DNA from: QHXW01 sp963847515
GTDB taxonomy: Bacteria > Acidobacteriota > Terriglobia > Bryobacterales > Bryobacteraceae
DNA: 64,000 nt
Assembly (NCBI GenBank): GCA_963847515.1
Contig: CAWKAA010000001.1
Coordinates: 1,674,001-1,738,000, forward strand
Reading direction: 5' to 3'
Below the pieces are notes generated by a model. That model made no database searches and was not told the DNA's origin. It was given only the letters and a program-made list of their open reading frames with translations. A program made the translations under genes and the position numbers. This document shows, in pieces, positions 26,522 through 35,717 of this stretch (within the stretch, counting starts at the first letter, position 1; each line of letters starts with the position of its first letter).

Positions 26522-27805
26522 ATGGCTGCTCTCTTAATTAAGAACGGACACGTCGTCGATCCGGCGTCCGGCCGGGACGCCCCCGCCGATGTGCGCATCG
26601 ACGAAGGCCGCATCCAGGCGGTCGGCAAAAATCTTGATTCGCATGGAGCTGAAGTATTCGATGCCGCTGGCCTGATAGTGGCCCCCGGGCTGATCGACAT
26701 GCACGTGCATCTGCGCGAGCCGGGCATCGAACACTCTGAAACCATCGAGACCGGCGCGCGTGCGGCGGCGGCCGGCGGTTTCACCTCCATCTGCTGCATG
26801 CCCAACACGCTGCCGGTCAACGATAATGCCACCGTCACCAGCTACATCATCGAGCGCGCACGCCAGCACGCGGTGGTGAACGTGTTTCCCATCGGAGCCA
26901 TCACCAAGGAGAGCGCGGGCGAAGAACTGGCCGCCATCGGCTCCATGAAAAACGCGGGTATCGTGGCGATCTCAGATGACGGCCGTCCGGTAATGAATGC
27001 GCGCGTGATGCGCCGCGCCATGCAACTGGCCAAGTCTTTTGACCTGCCGGTGATTGACCACTGCGAGGACCTGAACCTGAGCGCCGGCGGCGACATGCAC
27101 GAGGGCGCGCAATCCACTCGCCTGGGGCTGCGCGGCATCCCGGCCAGCTCGGAAGACGTGATGGTGGCGCGCGACATTCTGCTCGCGGAAACCACGGGCG
27201 CACGTTTCCATGTGGCCCACATCTCCTCGCGGCATTCCGTCCACATGGTGAGCTTCGCCAAGAAACAGGGACTCGCCGTCACGTGCGAGGCGACACCACA
27301 CCATTTCGCCCTCAGCGATGCCGATATTACAGCCTACGACAGCAGCTATAAAATGAAGCCGCCTTTGCGGTCGGAATGCGATATCGCGGCGGTAATCGAC
27401 GGCATCGCCGCCGGAACCGTGGACGCGATTGCCACGGATCACGCACCTCATCCGGGCAGCGAAAAAATGCAGGAATTCGAGAAATGCCCCTTTGGCATCA
27501 TCGGTCTCGAGACTGCGCTGGCACTGTCGATCGAGAAGCTTTACCATTCGCGAAAAATCTCCCTGATGCGCCTAGTCGAGTTGTTCACTACCGGTCCCGC
27601 GCGCATCCTGGGATTGAACCGCGGAACTCTCGCCACTGGTGGCCCGGGGGATGTAACGATATTTGATATCGAACTCGAGTGGACCTATGACGTGAACCGA
27701 TCCCATTCCAAGAGCAAGAACTCACCGTTCGACGGATGGCATCTCAGGGGCGGCCCGGTGGCGACCGTTGTTGGCGGCGCAGTGGTTTGGCGCCGGGAAA
27801 CCTGA
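26522..27805 (+). CDS. pyrC: Dihydroorotase (PyrC, type I-like)
   Basis: 427 residues, full length. The metal motif LIDMHVHLREPGIEHSETIE is near residue 60, the later ligands are in HISSRHSVH, and the catalytic/metal block is AIATDHAPH. It cyclises carbamoyl aspartate in pyrimidine synthesis. It lies 199 bp after pyrB because of the inverted repeat between them, in the same direction. The DHAPH and HLREPG motifs point to the bacterial type I class. Confidence 0.94.
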   Translation: MAALLIKNGHVVDPASGRDAPADVRIDEGRIQAVGKNLDSHGAEVFDAAGLIVAPGLIDMHVHLREPGIEHSETIETGARAAAAGGFTSICCMPNTLPVNDNATVTSYIIERARQHAVVNVFPIGAITKESAGEELAAIGSMKNAGIVAISDDGRPVMNARVMRRAMQLAKSFDLPVIDHCEDLNLSAGGDMHEGAQSTRLGLRGIPASSEDVMVARDILLAETTGARFHVAHISSRHSVHMVSFAKKQGLAVTCEATPHHFALSDADITAYDSSYKMKPPLRSECDIAAVIDGIAAGTVDAIATDHAPHPGSEKMQEFEKCPFGIIGLETALALSIEKLYHSRKISLMRLVELFTTGPARILGLNRGTLATGGPGDVTIFDIELEWTYDVNRSHSKSKNSPFDGWHLRGGPVATVVGGAVVWRRET

Positions 27806-27831
27806 CGACCGCGACGGGAGGTAAGCCCTCG

Positions 27832-28380
27832 ATGCCTGAACCGCCGGATCTCTTCGAACCGCGCATGCCCCAGGTGGACCAGCCGCGAGGCATTCATCGC
27901 GTCTTCGATCAGGCGCGCAAATCCGCTGCCGGTGAGCACGTTTCGGGAAAGGACCATAGCCGGCAGGTCGTCCTCGTCACTCCCGGCCGCACGCTGATGC
28001 TGCAACCATGCCCGGCTCCCGGCTCCATGCCGCCGAACGTGGTGAGCCAGATTGAAAGGCTGATCTCGCCGAAGGTAAAAAGAAAAATCGCCGTCATCGC
28101 ATATACCGAGCTGCCGGCGGTGACCAAAGGCCTCTCGCAAGCCATTCCGTTCTTCGGGATGCTGGTCGGGATCGCGTACATCGGCCACTCCGTGTGGATC
28201 TTTGAAGGCCATTCAACGGCTCTGGCGGCGGGCTGCAAAGAGGCTGACCTCTTGATCGTGGATAGCGGCATGGTTCCGCATTTGCCTCCGGACTGGCAGA
28301 CACTCGCCTCGAGCGAAGCGCCGGCGCTCGAGATCTACGTCCACGACCGGACCAATCATTCTCTCCGCAAAGTGAACTGA
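27832..28380 (+). CDS. Conserved protein of unknown function behind pyrC
   Basis: The ATG at 27832 has an excellent site (GGGAGGTAA) eight bases upstream, and the gene begins 26 bp after pyrC, so it is very likely part of the pyr transcript. The 182-residue protein has no signal peptide. A mixed alpha/beta C-terminal part (KRKIAVIAYTELPAV; PFFGMLVGIAYIGHSVWIFE; ADLLIVDSGMVPHLP) looks like a Rossmann-type fold. No family was recognised. Linkage with pyrimidine genes is the only clue. Confidence 0.7.
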   Translation: MPEPPDLFEPRMPQVDQPRGIHRVFDQARKSAAGEHVSGKDHSRQVVLVTPGRTLMLQPCPAPGSMPPNVVSQIERLISPKVKRKIAVIAYTELPAVTKGLSQAIPFFGMLVGIAYIGHSVWIFEGHSTALAAGCKEADLLIVDSGMVPHLPPDWQTLASSEAPALEIYVHDRTNHSLRKVN

Positions 28381-28862
28381 AGCTCCGTCAGGACCCTGCT
28401 AACATTTCGACTTCGCTGATTCGCACAAGGACACGATGAGCCAGGATGCACCCGAACAACTCTGGGTTCCAATCGGACATTTCTCTTTAGCAGTTTGTTG
28501 AAAAATGGAGACTGGCTTCGGCGTCCCAAGCCGAGTGACATGCGGAATAACACCATCAAGCCTCGCCTGGCGCGTGGACGGCGCTGCCTGTCCCCGTTTT
28601 TCAACAAACTGCTAGGTTCGGATATCGTCTCCGAGCAGCGGCCAAAAGGCATGGAGTTCCACTCACCAAAGGCTGACCCACTGCGTTAATCAAAGATAAC
28701 TAGTGCGCTCGCGGCCTAATACGTTAACATGAGATCGCCATATTAGGTACCAATCCGTGCCAGGTGACCCAGTGCGCTTACTGCGATAACTCCGGATTCT
28801 TCACTAAGTGGTCATGCTTAAGGCCGCCCCTGACGCACTGCCGCGCTTGGAAACTATTCGTG
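28381..28862. other. Intergenic region containing a MITE
   Basis: Nearly 480 bp between the unknown pyr-linked gene and the cupredoxin operon. It contains the MITE at 28488-28614. Open frames on both strands cross that element and are not credible genes. The remainder should hold the promoter of the cupredoxin operon; no clear -35/-10 pair was identified. Confidence 0.45.
28488..28614. mobile_element. 127-bp MITE with perfect 18-bp terminal inverted repeats
   Basis: The left arm TAGCAGTTTGTTGAAAAA (28488-28505) is exactly complementary to the right arm (28597-28614), and pairing continues imperfectly for about ten more bases. TA at both outer ends fits a Tc1/mariner (IS630-type) TA target duplication. 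There is no internal gene, so it is a non-autonomous element that would need a transposase elsewhere in the genome. Confidence 0.8.
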
Positions 28863-29552
28863 ATGAAGCTTCTACTCCCATCTGCGCGCTTAGCCTTCTG
28901 TTTCGCCGCTTTCGCGTCCATCGGCGCCGCCGCCGAGCTCAGCGGCCAGATCGTCATCACGAAAAGCCTTGCGAAGAAGCAGGTAACCTTGCCGGCCTAT
29001 CAACTGCGTGGCGCCTCCCTGCCCCCCGCGCCGGCTGAGGCTGGAAGCATCAACGAATATGGCGACATGGTGGTCTTTTTGGAGGGCGAGCTGCCTGAGA
29101 CGGAAAAACCCGTTCGCGCGGAACTGATTCAGAGAAACCAGCACTTCGAGCCGCCGTTGTTGATCGTACCGGCCGGATCCACGGTGTCTTTTCCCAATGC
29201 CGATCCTGTTTTTCACAACGTTTTCTCTTTATCCAGCACCAGGAAATTTGACTTGGGCTACTATCCGCAAGGCCACACGCGGAGCCTGACGTTCAACGAA
29301 CCGGGCGTGGTGCAGGTCTATTGTCATCTGCATCCGAACATGTACGCCGCTATCGTCGTAACTCCCAACCAGTGGTACACAACGCCGGCGCGTGATGGGA
29401 GTTTTGCACTGGCCGGCATTCCGCCCGGAACCTACCAGTTGGTCGCCTGGCACACGCGAGCGGGCTTCTTTCGACGCACCATTCGAGTGGAGACGGACAA
29501 CCCGCCGAAGCTGGTCCTGAAAATCCCCGAGCGGGCGCTGGAGCGCCCGTAG
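28863..29552 (+). CDS. Secreted cupredoxin-like protein ('methylamine utilization protein' type)
   Basis: The start at 28863 gives a signal peptide (LAFCFAAFASIGAAAE). The core is a cupredoxin: LIVPAGSTVSFPNADPVFHN supplies the first His, and VQVYCHLHPNMYAA supplies the Cys-His-Met set, so a type-1 copper site is likely. A CnaB-like segment follows (FALAGIPPGTYQLVAWHTRA). Proteins of this kind are often annotated 'methylamine utilization protein', although the role is unproven. The sensor kinase begins 2 bp after the stop and an outer-membrane protein overlaps that, making a tight three-gene operon. Confidence 0.8.
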   Translation: MKLLLPSARLAFCFAAFASIGAAAELSGQIVITKSLAKKQVTLPAYQLRGASLPPAPAEAGSINEYGDMVVFLEGELPETEKPVRAELIQRNQHFEPPLLIVPAGSTVSFPNADPVFHNVFSLSSTRKFDLGYYPQGHTRSLTFNEPGVVQVYCHLHPNMYAAIVVTPNQWYTTPARDGSFALAGIPPGTYQLVAWHTRAGFFRRTIRVETDNPPKLVLKIPERALERP

Positions 29553-29554
29553 GA

Positions 29555-31381
29555 ATGCGTAATCTTTCGCTGCCCACACGCACGTTCTTGATCTCTTTGT
29601 TGCCTCTATGCCTGACGATGATTTTCACCTTCTTCGGGCTTTCAATCGCGTTAAAGAACAAAAGCCGCGAAGGAATCAGAGACTACGTCCATACGTCGGA
29701 GTTACTACTCGAGAAAATTAATGCGAGTGATGCGCAACGGATCGCCCAGGCTGCATCGCTGCTGACGGAAAATGCGGGCCTGAAAGCATCCCTCGGCTTA
29801 CTCCAGGAGACGGGAGAGAACGCCGGACTTCGGAGTCAGGTGGAACGAACCATTGAAGAGCAGTTGAAAGAACTGCATAAGCGAGTCGGGTATGAGTTCC
29901 TGGCCATCTATGATTCGCAGGATCGCCCGGTCATGGCTTTGGAGCTCCGCGGCGCCACGTTGACTCGTGTAGACTCGGTTCCGGCGATCAAAGGTGCATC
30001 CGCCCTGATCGGGCTGAACGACGTGCTTTACCAGGTGGAGGCTGCGCCCATCACTCTCAACGATGAGGCCGCTGGCCGCCTGGCCGTAGGCAAAAAATTT
30101 GACCTGGCCCTGTTGGATGCCATCGGCGACATGGCATTGATGCGTGGCGGAAAATTGGTGCGTTGCACATTGCATCGGCTGCCTCCGCGCGACCTCGAAA
30201 TAGCGTTGTCTCCGGATTGCACGACAAACCGGAATGGCTGTGAAGTGAAACTCAATGCACAGACTTACGTGGTCTTTCCTTTAGAAACGGCGTCGCTCGG
30301 CAGCGAATACAAGTTATTGATGTTGTACTCTCTGGACGCAGCGGTGCGTAACTTCCTGGCGGGATTTGTGGGAAAATTTACCGCCATTGGAATCGCCGGC
30401 GCGCTACTGGCCCTGATCCTGGCTTTGTTGGCCGCCTGGGCAGTATCCAAACCGATCCAGGATCTGGTAGCGAGACTGAAGCAAAGTGAACAGACCGGTC
30501 AGCTTCCCGCCAACCTGGCGGTAGACTCGCCCACACGAGAGATCAACCTCCTCGCCGAAGCTTTGAACCGGGCCGGGGAATCAGTCCGCCGCTCCTCCAA
30601 TGAGCTAACGGCTGCCAAAGAAGCCGCCGAGGCCGCCAATCTCGCCAAGAGTGAATTCCTGGCGAACATGAGCCACGAAATTCGCACTCCCATGAACGGA
30701 GTCATGGGAATGAATGGGCTGCTGCTGGATACCGATCTGACTGCGGAGCAGCGCGAATATGCCGTTGCCGTGAAAGATTGCTCCGAATCGCTCATGCGGA
30801 TTCTTTCCGACATTCTGGATTTTTCGAAAATGGAGGCGGGTAGGGTCAGTTTCGAGTCAGAAGTCTTCGACCTGCACAAGACGGTAGAACACGTCGCCAT
30901 CCTGCTCAGACCCAAGGCACTAGAGAAGAATCTCGAATTGGGGGTTCATTGCGCAGCGGATATTCCTCATCGGCTGATTGGCGACCCAAAGCGCATAGGG
31001 CAAGTGATCACGAACTTAGTCGCGAATGCCCTGAAATTCACGCATCAGGGACACGTCGACATCAACGTCGATTCCAAAGAGCAGAGCCATTCCGGAGTGC
31101 TTCTCCGTGTTTCGGTCGAGGATACCGGCATCGGAGTTCCGGAAGACAAGCTGGCCATGATCTTCGAGAAGTTCGTCCAAGCCGACGGGTCGGTTACGCG
31201 GCGCTACGGTGGCACGGGTTTGGGACTTGCGATCTCCAAACAGCTAGTGGAGGCGATGGGCGGCGAAATTGGCGTGCGCAGCGAGGTGGGAAAAGGATCT
31301 ACTTTCTGGTTCAAGCTGCGGCTGCCGGTCGCCACGGCGGCTCCATCGGCATCCGCCAGGGAAACGTATGCCCATTCGTAG
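29555..31381 (+). CDS. Membrane sensor histidine kinase
   Basis: 608 residues. A first membrane helix (FLISLLPLCLTMIFTFFGL), a periplasmic sensor of about 240 residues with Cys-containing region LSPDCTTNRNGCEV, a second helix (GIAGALLALILALLAAWAV), then a HAMP-like linker. The phosphoacceptor is H374 in FLANMSHEIRTPMNG; N-box NLVANALKFTH, DTGIGVPED and GGTGLGLAIS complete the ATPase. There is no receiver domain, and no response regulator is adjacent, so the partner is elsewhere. It sits between the cupredoxin and outer-membrane genes and may sense copper or redox state; this is inferred from context only. Confidence 0.88.
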   Translation: MRNLSLPTRTFLISLLPLCLTMIFTFFGLSIALKNKSREGIRDYVHTSELLLEKINASDAQRIAQAASLLTENAGLKASLGLLQETGENAGLRSQVERTIEEQLKELHKRVGYEFLAIYDSQDRPVMALELRGATLTRVDSVPAIKGASALIGLNDVLYQVEAAPITLNDEAAGRLAVGKKFDLALLDAIGDMALMRGGKLVRCTLHRLPPRDLEIALSPDCTTNRNGCEVKLNAQTYVVFPLETASLGSEYKLLMLYSLDAAVRNFLAGFVGKFTAIGIAGALLALILALLAAWAVSKPIQDLVARLKQSEQTGQLPANLAVDSPTREINLLAEALNRAGESVRRSSNELTAAKEAAEAANLAKSEFLANMSHEIRTPMNGVMGMNGLLLDTDLTAEQREYAVAVKDCSESLMRILSDILDFSKMEAGRVSFESEVFDLHKTVEHVAILLRPKALEKNLELGVHCAADIPHRLIGDPKRIGQVITNLVANALKFTHQGHVDINVDSKEQSHSGVLLRVSVEDTGIGVPEDKLAMIFEKFVQADGSVTRRYGGTGLGLAISKQLVEAMGGEIGVRSEVGKGSTFWFKLRLPVATAAPSASARETYAHS

Positions 31382-32606
31382 ACTGTCCCCTCCATTGCTC
31401 GCGCTGTTCCTGTGCTTGCGAGCTCTTGCTCAGGAGGCCGAGTCTGGCATCACGTTGCCGTTCACTTTAACCGGCGAGGGTTTGTACACCCACCGGCTGC
31501 AGTCCGCGGACGCCTATGCGAGCCCGGTAACTGGGGCATTTCATGCCGCGTTCTACCCCGGCCTCAAACTCGGCGCGCATTGGTTCGTCTATTCGTCGAT
31601 CCATGTCAGTTCGACGCCGTTTTATTACTACGACTCCTACGCGCCCGATCATCAGATAGAAACTCACGTCGTGCAGGCTTTTCTCGGTTACACGCAAAAC
31701 TATGGCGCTACATCCGTGGTGGTGAAAGCGGGCAAGCTGGCCTCGGCGTTCGGCGCTTTTCCTCTTCACTATGACGATGCCGACAATCCTCTCCTCGACC
31801 AACCATTGCCTTACGCGGCCTATCTCAACCTTCGGCCCGACCAGTTGCCGTGTGGTGTCGCCGATCTTCTCGGTCAAAAATACGCAACCTCCGCGAACTA
31901 TGGTTGCGGCGGCTCATGGGGCGCCGGCGAGGGACTGACGCCGGTCACGCTCTACGGGCTGCCTGGCGTCGAGTTGGACTTGTCCACCCACAAGATTGAC
32001 GCACGGGTGCAATTGACCAATAGCTCGCCCGTAAATCCTCAGAGTCTGTTCTCAGGCAGCCAGCATGCCCAGTGGACGGCCGGCGCCGGATACTCTCTGG
32101 TGCAGGGATTTCGCGTCGGGTTTTCGGCTTATCGTGGTCCATTTCTCGATCACAGTGTCGCCGGCTTTCTGCCAGCGGGACAGAGCGTGAGAGATTTTCC
32201 GGCAACCGGCGCCGGCCTGGATGCGCAGTGGGCCAGAGGCCGTTGGAGCACTACCGGCGAATGGCAGTGGTTCCGCTTTGACTATCCGAATTTCCTCCAT
32301 TCGCCTGCCACATCGTTTGGATACGCCGAAGTCAAGGCCGTGCTCAACCCGCGCACGTATCTTGCCGTGCGTGCTGGCTATCAACGAAACAACCGCGTGG
32401 AAGACCGCTCGACGTGGTCGGATGAGAGTTTCGCTCCCAACATGCAGTCCTACGAATTCGCGGTCGGCTTCCGCCCCAATCGATGGCAGCTGGTCAAAGT
32501 AGGATACGAGTGCCTGCGTGGCGAAGAGATTTCAGGAACACGCGACAACGTCTTCGGTATCCAGTTGGTGACCAGTATCCAGGCGCTGTCGAAAGCCATC
32601 CGCTAG
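31368..32606 (+). CDS. Porin-like outer membrane protein of the cupredoxin-kinase operon
   Basis: The start at 31368 (MPIRRLSPPLLALFLCLRAL) overlaps the kinase gene by 14 bp and has GGGAAA just upstream; an earlier frame opening at 31269 is inside the kinase. A signal peptide is followed by about 390 residues of alternating strands (FHAAFYPGLKLGAHWFVYSS; TYLAVRAGYQRNNRVE). It lacks a recognised Pfam-type motif and ends in IR instead of F. Position after cupredoxin and sensor genes suggests uptake or display of the ligand they handle. Confidence 0.7.
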   Translation: MPIRRLSPPLLALFLCLRALAQEAESGITLPFTLTGEGLYTHRLQSADAYASPVTGAFHAAFYPGLKLGAHWFVYSSIHVSSTPFYYYDSYAPDHQIETHVVQAFLGYTQNYGATSVVVKAGKLASAFGAFPLHYDDADNPLLDQPLPYAAYLNLRPDQLPCGVADLLGQKYATSANYGCGGSWGAGEGLTPVTLYGLPGVELDLSTHKIDARVQLTNSSPVNPQSLFSGSQHAQWTAGAGYSLVQGFRVGFSAYRGPFLDHSVAGFLPAGQSVRDFPATGAGLDAQWARGRWSTTGEWQWFRFDYPNFLHSPATSFGYAEVKAVLNPRTYLAVRAGYQRNNRVEDRSTWSDESFAPNMQSYEFAVGFRPNRWQLVKVGYECLRGEEISGTRDNVFGIQLVTSIQALSKAIR

Positions 32607-32723
32607 GGAAATACAAGGGCCGCAACCCTAGCACCTAGCACCTAACACCTATCTGTGTAAATGAGTGTAAAGCGTCAGTCCTGACTCACCCTCCACGCGT
32701 CCAATGTAGTGGAGGATGGAACA

Positions 32724-33053
32724 ATGTTGAAAAAAGTTGGGCTTCCCTTACTGGCGCTGGCGGCACTGCTGATGGTCGTGCCCGCCCAAAAGGCTAACGC
32801 CGCGGTGCGATTCGGTGTGACGGTCGGCGGACCGGCCTATGCGTATCCGGCCTACCCTGGCCCCTACGCATATCCGTACTCCGATCCTTATTACAACCCG
32901 TATCCGTCGTATGTAGTGCCCGCTCCTGGCTACGTTTATGGCGGCGGCTGGCGCGACCACGAATGGCGTGAACATCGTGCACCCGAACACTACGAGCGTC
33001 GTGATTTCCGCGGAGGCCGCGGCGAGCACGAAGGCCGGGGCGGCCGGCGCTAA
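32724..33053 (+). CDS. Secreted Tyr/Pro-rich and His/Arg-rich small protein
   Basis: The ATG at 32724 follows a GGAGG site. A signal peptide (LLALAALLMVVPAQKANA) leads to a 33-residue Tyr/Pro repeat region (AYPAYPGPYAYPYSDPYY) and a charged C-terminus rich in H, E, R and G. It is a low-complexity surface protein of unknown function. It is followed by a clear terminator, so it forms its own unit. Confidence 0.65.
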   Translation: MLKKVGLPLLALAALLMVVPAQKANAAVRFGVTVGGPAYAYPAYPGPYAYPYSDPYYNPYPSYVVPAPGYVYGGGWRDHEWREHRAPEHYERRDFRGGRGEHEGRGGRR

Positions 33054-33082
33054 CTCAGCACGCACAATTTAACGGATCGACG

Positions 33083-33108
33083 AAAGCCCGAGCTTCGGCT
33101 CGGGCTTT
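33083..33108 (+). terminator. Rho-independent terminator
   Basis: An 11-bp perfect stem (AAAGCCCGAGC / GCTCGGGCTTT) with a TTCG loop, followed by CTG, closes the small secreted protein gene 30 bp after its stop. The downstream T tract is formed mainly by the stem's own TTT. Confidence 0.8.
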
Positions 33109-33232
33109 CTGTTCAGGTGCCGGGAATGATGAAACTATCTCAACACCGAGCATCTCGCCCAGCCGCGCTGGACCGAAAGTTTTCGATTACAGGATCAGCC
33201 TGCGTATGCCGAATATTCACGCTTGCGAACTT

Positions 33233-35491
33233 TTAGTGGAAATGTTCCATCACCAAAATTTGATGCTCGTTGCGGTCCCATTGCGAGTACAGAAGCGTGC
33301 CCCCGTCTGGCGATACGGCCATGCCATAGAAAGAGGGCTTGTCGAGCTTTCCGATTTGCGATAACCGCTTGGTCTTGAACTCGAGATATTCGATCTTCGG
33401 AGGCGCGCCAGTCTCAGGGGCAAAGAAGTAAATACCGCTCTTCGTCACAGCCCAGTTGCTCCAGTTGTCCGGCCCTGGCCCACCCCAAATACGGGTTTCG
33501 GCGCCGCCGTTGGGCGGCATTGCCCAGATCCCTTGGCTCCATCGCTTTGTATAAAGCAGCAAATTTCCGTCTACAGTCTCGACTGCTCCGAAGCCTCCGT
33601 CTCGCGTCACCTGAATTGGCGGCGGCCCGGCCGCAGCCCCGTCCTTAACAGACTGTTTCCAAATCTGATAACCCTTTTCTCCGCGATTCGACGTGAAGTA
33701 GATCCAGCGCCCGTCTCGCGACCAGCTCGGCAGAAAACTGTCTGCATCAGGAAAAGCAACGACGGGATGTGGATGGCCGTCGCCTGTTTCGACAACGTAA
33801 ACGTCACTGTGATGCTGCGAACGATAGTCAAATGCAAGATAGCGGCCATCAGGTGAAAACCGCGGGCTTCCGGCAAAGCCGCGCAACTCTGTGACCTGCA
33901 CTGCATGGGAGCCGTCGCGGTTACAGATCCACACCTCTTGATAGCCGGACCGCAAGCTTTGGAACGCGATCTTGCGGCCGTCGGGCGAAAACTGCGGCTG
34001 CAAGTTCTGGGTCTTCGCTGAGGAGACGAGGATCGAAGCCACCCCCCGTGCGTGAATCTGACCGTTTAACTCGAGGCACCACAGGTTTTGCTCTTGGTCG
34101 ACATACTCATAAGCAAGCTCGTTTCCAGATTGGGAGAGCGAAGGGTACCACGCGACAGGGCCGGCTTCCGGAACCCGTTGGGGAATGCCGCCTGACTCTG
34201 GTACGCGCCAAATCGCTGGCAATCCCCCGCGGCTGGAAGAAAAAACGATTTCGTTCGTTTGGGTCCAAGCGGGCGGCCCGAAGATCTGCTTGTGATCGAA
34301 AGTTAGTTGTTTGGGCTCGCCGCCCGCTTCGGAAATTACAAAAAGCTCCTCGACCGAAGTCGGTCCCGACGACCTGACGAAAGCCAATTTGTCGCCGCCA
34401 GTGCTGAAAGCTGACCGCCGGTCATGACAGGCAGGCGGAGGCGACGTGAGGACTCGCGTGCTGGAATCCCGCAGCGAGAGCAGCTTAATGAAACTTCGCT
34501 GTATCGCCGCGTTCCACTCGGAAAACGCGATGAGTTTGCCGTCGGGCGAGAAAGACAGCCCCCCTTTTCCGGTCTCGTAATTGAGCGGCGAGCATGGCCC
34601 AGTATAGAGAGTTTTCTCAGAGCCACCCAGCGCTGGCACCATCTCAATCAGAAATTTGTCGCCTCGATCGCGAACGAAAGCCACCTCACGGCCGTCTGGA
34701 GACCATGCGGGAGAGTAGGGGTCACCTACTGCTGGAGTCTTCTCATCCTTGAGAAGCCCGGGCTCATCATTTTGCGTTAATCTGACCGAACTCTGGGAGC
34801 CGACCACCGCCGCATAGAGTCCTGACTCATTTCGTAGCCGGGCCGAGCGCAGGAATACGACGCGGCTGCCATCCGGGGAAAGCGCCGGCAGCCTCTGATC
34901 GCCCTCAATGGTCAACGGGAGCAGCATGACCGCGGCTGACGATACCCTCTGCGCATTTGATCGATTACGGCGAGGGCCTCTGAGCAGCCAGGTTGAGACA
35001 AGCGCTATTACCGCAACCAAAACGCCTGTTAGCAAAACTTGCTTTGGCCGCATCGCGGTTCTTCCCGGACGGCGGTCGCGATCGTTATGGGTATCGACTA
35101 GCGCGGTTGAAATTTCCTCTGCCTTGGATTCGGCTCCCCCGGCGAACCGCTCACGCTCCTGAACCGGCGCAACGAACCGATACCCGCGCCGCCGTACCGT
35201 CTCAAGGAAGCGAGGATGATCTGAAGAATCGCCCAGCACCTCGCGGATCCGGTTGATGCACTTCTTCAACCCGAGTTCGTAGTCGACCGTCGTATTTCCG
35301 GGCCACAAACGCTCTCGCAGCTCCTCTCGGGTGAGGAGTTCGCCGGGACGTTCCAGCATCGCCCGCAATACCTCGAATGCTTGCGGACTCAACTTTTGCC
35401 GCAAGCCCGACTGGCGCAACTCAGCTTCCTGCAGGTCGACTTCGAACACGCCAAACCTGATGATGCGGTTTGGATTGGATGGCGCCTGCAT
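33233..35491 (-). CDS. Winged-helix (OmpR-type) membrane protein with TolB-like propeller
   Basis: About 752 residues. Residues 10-105 are an OmpR/PhoB-type DNA-binding winged helix (RIIRFGVFEVDLQEAELRQS; FLETVRRRGYRFVAPV). One membrane helix follows (VLLTGVLVAVIALVSTWLL). The rest is a periplasmic PD40/TolB beta-propeller with many repeats such as SPDGREVAFVRD, SPDGKLIAFSEW and SRDGRWIYFTSN. This ToxR-like layout is very common in Acidobacteria. It may sense an extracytoplasmic signal and regulate transcription from the membrane. ATG at 35491 is preferred to the one three codons earlier. It is divergent from the propeller genes. Confidence 0.85.
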   Translation of the reverse strand: MQAPSNPNRIIRFGVFEVDLQEAELRQSGLRQKLSPQAFEVLRAMLERPGELLTREELRERLWPGNTTVDYELGLKKCINRIREVLGDSSDHPRFLETVRRRGYRFVAPVQERERFAGGAESKAEEISTALVDTHNDRDRRPGRTAMRPKQVLLTGVLVAVIALVSTWLLRGPRRNRSNAQRVSSAAVMLLPLTIEGDQRLPALSPDGSRVVFLRSARLRNESGLYAAVVGSQSSVRLTQNDEPGLLKDEKTPAVGDPYSPAWSPDGREVAFVRDRGDKFLIEMVPALGGSEKTLYTGPCSPLNYETGKGGLSFSPDGKLIAFSEWNAAIQRSFIKLLSLRDSSTRVLTSPPPACHDRRSAFSTGGDKLAFVRSSGPTSVEELFVISEAGGEPKQLTFDHKQIFGPPAWTQTNEIVFSSSRGGLPAIWRVPESGGIPQRVPEAGPVAWYPSLSQSGNELAYEYVDQEQNLWCLELNGQIHARGVASILVSSAKTQNLQPQFSPDGRKIAFQSLRSGYQEVWICNRDGSHAVQVTELRGFAGSPRFSPDGRYLAFDYRSQHHSDVYVVETGDGHPHPVVAFPDADSFLPSWSRDGRWIYFTSNRGEKGYQIWKQSVKDGAAAGPPPIQVTRDGGFGAVETVDGNLLLYTKRWSQGIWAMPPNGGAETRIWGGPGPDNWSNWAVTKSGIYFFAPETGAPPKIEYLEFKTKRLSQIGKLDKPSFYGMAVSPDGGTLLYSQWDRNEHQILVMEHFH

Positions 35492-35717
35492 GGAAACCAA
35501 GCCTGGAAACGACCATCGAGTCTATCACGCTTCCAGCCTTAATGAGCGCACCAGCACGGTAACCAACGGCATCAGGCGTATTTGGCTCAGCAATTTGCGC
35601 GGTAACCAAAAAAACACCGAAAGGATTCTTGACGCCTTGTTCCAGATACACGAAAGTGGCCTACACGAAAGTGGCGTATACGTGCTTAGCCAAGTCTCTT
35701 TCGAGGAGGATGTCACC

